Positions 59,781 to 64,000 of a stretch of DNA of 64,000 nt are shown in pieces. Position numbers and translations under genes: made by a program. Numbering within the stretch: position 1 is the stretch's first letter; every line of letters starts with the position of its first letter. The stretch is from contig JAODUP010000271.1 of NCBI GenBank assembly GCA_025642065.1, forward strand, positions 195,001 through 259,000, written 5' to 3'. The notes beneath the pieces are model-generated. The model searched no databases. It was not told where the DNA came from and was given only the letters and a program-made list of their open reading frames with translations. This DNA is from Paralvinella palmiformis. Its lineage: Eukaryota; Annelida; Polychaeta; Terebellida; Alvinellidae.

Positions 59781-59925
59781 CAGTTACTACCCAAAAAGAG
59801 ATTGGTGGGCGAATGACATAAACAAGAGCCGGCTTCAACAAGGAGCATACCATAATCTGGTCAAGGAACTGCAATTTGATGGGGATAAATTCCAACAATA
59901 CTTCAGGTTGATCAGAGAATCTAAA
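59781..59925 (+). pseudogene. PIF/Harbinger transposase fragment
   Basis: The frame reads RDWWANDINKSRLQQGAYHN and LVKELQFDGDKFQQYFRL, matching the N-terminal block of HARBI1/PIF-type transposases (family pattern W...IN..R...GEYH.L..EL..D..KF..YFRM). The reading is lost right after FRL, and the DDE catalytic part is absent. A TG microsatellite (59757-59780) precedes it. Confidence 0.65.
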
Positions 59926-60622
59926 ATCCCGTCAAATTGTTCGAGAAACACCTGTCTCTGACGTCATATTATGGATCCCCCGTCTTTTTTTTTACGAAGT
60001 TGCCGTATGAAACGCAACGTGGAGCGATTCAGTTTGCCGTATCCGTATTGATACGCAAGCCGCGGGACAAACGATACAGTGGCGTAGCGTCGGGTTGGGT
60101 GGCAATACTATAATTTTATTATTTTCCTCCGATTTTGAGGTATTATTTTGGGGTAATGGTTGTTTTCCCAAATGGATTAATTTTAAAGTTGGCGCCATTT
60201 GTGGTCGTGCTGACATTTTTTCCCCCCCCCCCTCTCCGTAGGAAAATATTTTCTGTACAATGTACGTTTGTTTAGTGCTGCTGAAGGTTTGCCACGCTAA
60301 GGAAGAAGGTGTCCAATTTGGCTACCGCGCACAGGGCGACCAAAACACGCGCTACTCCACTGAAATCGTATGCCGCATCCGGACATAAGGAAGCGCTCTC
60401 GCCCGTTTACATGCTTTCAGGTTTTTGCCGTATCCCCCGTACTGCTTATATGGAATCTTAGCTTCAAAGATATGATTGGTAAATGCGACATGTTGCAGAA
60501 ATGTAAGCGATTTTGTGGCATCATTTTATACCGCTTGTTGGCGATGAAACGTTGTGAAATAAAACATGGCGTCGCCGAAACAGCTATATTTGCGGCGAGG
60601 CGGTGTAAAAAATTAGGCTGTT

Positions 60623-61368
60623 GTCACGTATCCGAGCATCGGAATCGTGTTCGTTGACGATAAAGGTCCGGAACGACAAGCCGAGCATCGGAATTGTGTT
60701 CGTTGGTGATAAAGATCCGAGCATTCAGCATTTGAACCATGCATCATCAATATTATTATAAATCTAAGCAATTTCGTGACCGTTTTTAATTTTTCAACTG
60801 CTCGCATCAGTTTCAGAGACGGGAGCTTAGTTGTAATTACTGCTACTAGCGTTTAATAAAGATATTAGATTAAACCTATTAATCAACATGATAATAAGAT
60901 TAAAAAGAAAATCTGACATTTATAATAAATGCATTATTTTATGATTCTCGCAGCCAAGGAAATATAAATTTCTATAGGTATATTATTTATTCACTTTTTT
61001 ATTCTAAGTGGGGTTATTCCAAAGGCAGTATTTTTTCCGTGAGATTTTCAGATTTGGTCAAATTCAAGGACATTTCCAGGACCGGGAAAATTAATTTGTT
61101 ATATTCCAGGATTTCTAGGACATCTGGGAACCCCGATTATTTGTAAAGCCGCACAGCTGTTCTATCGATCGTCTATTTCTTTGATTTTCGTTTGTACCTC
61201 ATCAAACCTATCAAAAGCATCTTCTACTTTCAACCTAAATATAACTACTACATATACTCCGCCATATTTGAGCGGAAGTAATAGCAACCGAGGAATAATT
61301 GGCGCATGCGCATTGAGTGTTCGGACCTATAACGCTGAGGTACGGGTTCCGATGCTCGGATACGTAAC
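60623..61368. mobile_element. 746-bp element with 22-base inverted termini
   Basis: Left end GTCACGTATCCGAGCATCGG, then AA. The right end, reversed, is GTTACGTATCCGAGCATCGG, then AA (one mismatch). Just inside the left end, a block of about 52 bases with CCGAGCATCGGAAT and GTTCGTTG is repeated once. No coding frame. A TA microsatellite starts 8 bases to the right. Target duplication not resolved. Confidence 0.75.
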
Positions 61369-61373
61369 CACTT

Positions 61374-61427
<54 letters not shown>

Positions 61428-62394
61428 CAGGAAATTATAATATCTTTGGGGCAGAGTACATCAGATTTATTTTCCTTTCATAATAAATTGTATTATCCAG
61501 ATGTTGTTGTCATGTTACATATGTTTTAGTTAAGTTGTGTTTGCGGCAATTACAACAAAATAATCAACTCTATGAGTGAATTTGAATAAGAACCAAGGAT
61601 TAACTTTTTATTATCAAGTTTATCCAGACTAAACGAGCCAAAAGTTAACTTTACGCTGCAACAAAACAAAACAAAAACTCGGGCTGCCAATTCAGAATTG
61701 GAATTGCTACAAAGACATTAAATCCTCAAATTGATTTACCATTTAATTCTTTTAATTCAGAAATATTTCTTCCATGACAATCCTACTTGGAATATAAAGT
61801 ATAAACTACTCAGAGTAGGTACTCGGAGTAGGTACACGTTGTATGTTCGTATGTAGTATATATTATCGTATATATCACTGAATAAAAGACTAACTTGAAT
61901 AAAAAATATTGACTTGATTATTTAAATATTTTCATCTTACTCAGAAATAAACTGTAATCACTTTTAAAACTTAATTCCAGCCATTTAATGCTGTCAGTTT
62001 GTCAGAGATATGTCATGTTATAAAACACTAATCCAGGGCAGGACAACGCTAGTCTGGTAAAAGTGGTTTTCAATGCTGGATCAGCAGGTTATCTCTAATG
62101 GTTAAATAAACCAAAATATAGGAGCAAGGATTGCTGATTAAGCACCCAATTTTATTGCCACAGTTTGGCTGTGTGTATGGACACCTTGTACATGTGCGTT
62201 TGATGGTGTTTACCTCCTGAATTGGAGATAGTCCCCCCCCCCACACACACACACCCACACACCTTGGTGTTAACAGACTAGATTAGGTATAAGTCTGGGA
62301 CAAGTTGGGGTTGAAAATTGTATGTGAACTTTTTATCGCAAATATGAGAAGAGGGTAATAGTAACCTGTTGTTATTGATATCCCCTGTGGGTAC
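61369..62394. repeat. TA microsatellite and dispersed repeat
   Basis: TA run 61377-61426. 61685-61920 is the reverse-oriented, uninterrupted relative of 47340-48240. The rest is AT-rich without recognised genes. Confidence 0.6.
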
Positions 62395-62693
62395 AGGGAA
62401 CCCGGGCGACCACTCCGGGTGAAACGTTTCCAGAGATTAATTTCTCGGCTCACAACATCGTGGGTGGCTGACCACGTTAAGTGGCGGCTGCCGTCTCCAC
62501 TGATTTACTAAAAATAAAGGGAGACGACAAAATCCCCCTGAGGACGTAAAACACTCTGGCAGGGACCACCCTCATGGTATTTCGGCTAAATCTTTCTGTA
62601 CTGCTCCCCTGTCAGTGGTGGGGGAGGAGGGAATTTCTCAACCACTCCAACATAGAGGCTGGTCATTCTCCCGGAAAAACAAATCAATCAAGC
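62395..62693 (+). mobile_element. SINE family C copy without canonical head
   Basis: Body matches the 62828-63200 copy in opposite orientation (ATTAATTTCTCGGCTCAC, GGCTGCCGTCTCCACTGA, CCTGAGGACGTAAAACACTC, CAACCACTCCAACATAGAGG). The left end lacks the tRNA-like head and begins with GGGAACCCGGGCGACC. Confidence 0.75.
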
Positions 62694-62827
62694 GGTAATG
62701 CCTTTTGTCCTCGAACACATAACAGTGTTTACCAATTGTTAAAGGTCCGACGAGCATTTTCTTTATGGACATTTCCCAACTTTCATGTTATCTATTGAAC
62801 CAGATAGTGGTTATCGACGACTAAATG

Positions 62828-63200
62828 GTTTGGTTGGTTTGGTTTTGTTATTCGGGGAGAATCCCCGGGCTGTCGCTTAATCAGCACAGCCTCTATGTTG
62901 GAGTGGTTGAGATACCTCCTCCCCCACCACTCACAGGGGAGCAGTACGGAAAGATGGAGCCGAAATACCCTGAGGGTGGTCACTGCCAGAGTGTTTTACG
63001 TCCTCAGGGGTTTTTAACGTCCCCCTTTATTTTAAATAATTCAGTGGAGACGGCAGCGCCATTTAACGTGGTCAGCCACCCACGATGTAGTGAGCCGAGA
63101 AATTAATCCCTGGAAAAGTTTCGACCTCTTACGGGGTTCGAACCTGCGACCGTTGGCACCAAGTGCCGGGTGCTTAACGGCTAGGCCACCGGAGCTCACT
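62828..63200 (-). mobile_element. SINE family C, full-length, 12-base target duplication
   Basis: Reversed head at the right: GAGCTCCGGTGGCCTAGCCG, CACCCGGCACTTGGTGCC, B box GGTTCGAACCCC. The tail at the left is rich in AACCAAACC. GACGACTAAATG flanks both sides (62816-62827, 63201-63212), showing a recent, complete insertion. Confidence 0.92.
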
Positions 63201-63212
63201 GACGACTAAATG

Positions 63213-63649
63213 TTGGGCTATTAATATTTATGATATAAAACTGATGTTAACACACATACACACGCACACCAGGGCCTACAAAATCAAGACACAGCCAAAT
63301 TAAGTACCTGGTACAATAAAATCATTGTTCCCGGCATTCACATCACAAACAACAGAATAGCAGACGTACACATATACGCCGCCTCCGCTGCTGGGTGCAC
63401 ACAAAAAGGTTTGTCGGCCCAAATAATAAAGCACTCTGCTTACATTGTAACCAAAACTCTCTGTCCCCGTCCACTATCTAATTAATTGTCCCGCCTTCCC
63501 AGGCTGCCGACAACCTCTTAAACAACTCTTAACTCCGGCACAACACAACCTAACCGACATAGAAAAAGCAGTCATTATAATACACAAAGTCACAGCCACG
63601 CCACACATAATAATACCCTTATTTAAAAAAGACCCATACATCTGGCAAA
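63213..63649. other. CA-rich, A/C-skewed DNA
   Basis: Strand-skewed, rich in CACA and AACAACA. No clear coding frame. It may belong to the LINE relic that follows. Confidence 0.3.
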
Positions 63650-63915
63650 AGCCAACAACACACCCTAAATTTTGTAAAGGTTCGGCACCGGTATGTCCGG
63701 GACCGGAACTTTACAAAGCCATTTTCAGATACGGAAACTCTACGGAGAAGGACCCCACCACAGAGGCTGTGCCAAACAAGCGACAACCTGGGCATACTCC
63801 CTGCCTGGAACTCCCTGCTTGAACAGGTGATACTTGTGCTAGTCTAAACAGCTTCAAATCAAATTTGGATAAATTTTGGAAAGGGCAGCGCTATCGATTG
63901 CCACGATTAAAATGA
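63650..63915 (+). pseudogene. LINE 3' end relic
   Basis: WNSLLEQV near 63805-63830 and, after a frame change, SLNSFKSNLDKFWKG near 63840-63885 with TGA at about 63912. This is the usual C-terminus of LINE polymerases (WNSLPE.VV...S...FK..LD.FW). The frame change and missing upstream domain mark it as dead. Confidence 0.7.
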
Positions 63916-64000
63916 GATATACATTCAAGAAATACAACACAGAAGGACCGGAATACCATAACAGGCATTGCCTTTAAATTCCGTATATATGGTATCAAGG

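Noticed and set aside
1..64000. A novel multi-gene system or defence island
   Set aside because: Three unrelated animal genes on different strands, separated by tens of kilobases of repeats, give no evidence of a functional cluster.

Overview
The window is eukaryotic nuclear DNA from an animal, most likely a mollusc or another lophotrochozoan. Genes are split by introns with GT-AG borders, gene density is low, and the sequence between exons is AT-rich and full of tRNA-derived SINEs, small inverted-repeat DNA transposons, decayed LINEs and long microsatellites. The clade is inferred from gene families and repeat style and was not tested. There is no bacterial operon, CRISPR array or prophage.

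Three protein-coding loci can be read. (1) On the + strand at 4244-9585, a three-exon gene encodes a predicted 1156-residue Roco protein (leucine-rich repeats, Roc GTPase, COR domain) resembling MFHAS1, with a small CxxC/CxxC metal-binding module on its own exon and a polar tail on the last exon. (2) On the - strand at 20502-31659, six coding exons join in consistent phase into a predicted 529-residue ankyrin-repeat and SOCS-box protein resembling ASB3, a candidate Cullin-5 E3 ligase substrate receptor. Its 6.9 kb first intron is packed with repeats, and a candidate untranslated first exon lies near 32327. (3) On the + strand at 52247-52576, one exon encodes the start of an actin-binding calponin-homology domain of filamin/jitterbug type. 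It appears to have lost one base near its 3' end, and no later exon was found before the window ends.

Region by region: 1-4 kb holds a 34-bp minisatellite with a higher-order 4-mer, microsatellites and a SINE. 4-10 kb is the Roco gene. 10-20 kb holds two LINE reverse-transcriptase relics, SINEs and a MITE. 20-32 kb is the ASB gene. 32-45 kb is intergenic with several inverted-repeat elements (two show nested or TA-flanked insertion) and a decayed LINE. 45-53 kb is probably the 5' end of the filamin-like locus, with a piggyBac-like MITE nested in an older repeat. 53-64 kb holds a minisatellite grown from a SINE tail, more SINEs, a PIF/Harbinger transposase scrap, a 746-bp inverted-repeat element, an inverted pair of SINEs and a LINE 3' end.

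The three genes do not look functionally linked. The most unusual features are in the repeats: a SINE tail amplified into a 49-bp array, insertions that can be dated against related copies lacking the insert, and SINE/LINE sequence lying against the splice sites of the Roco gene.
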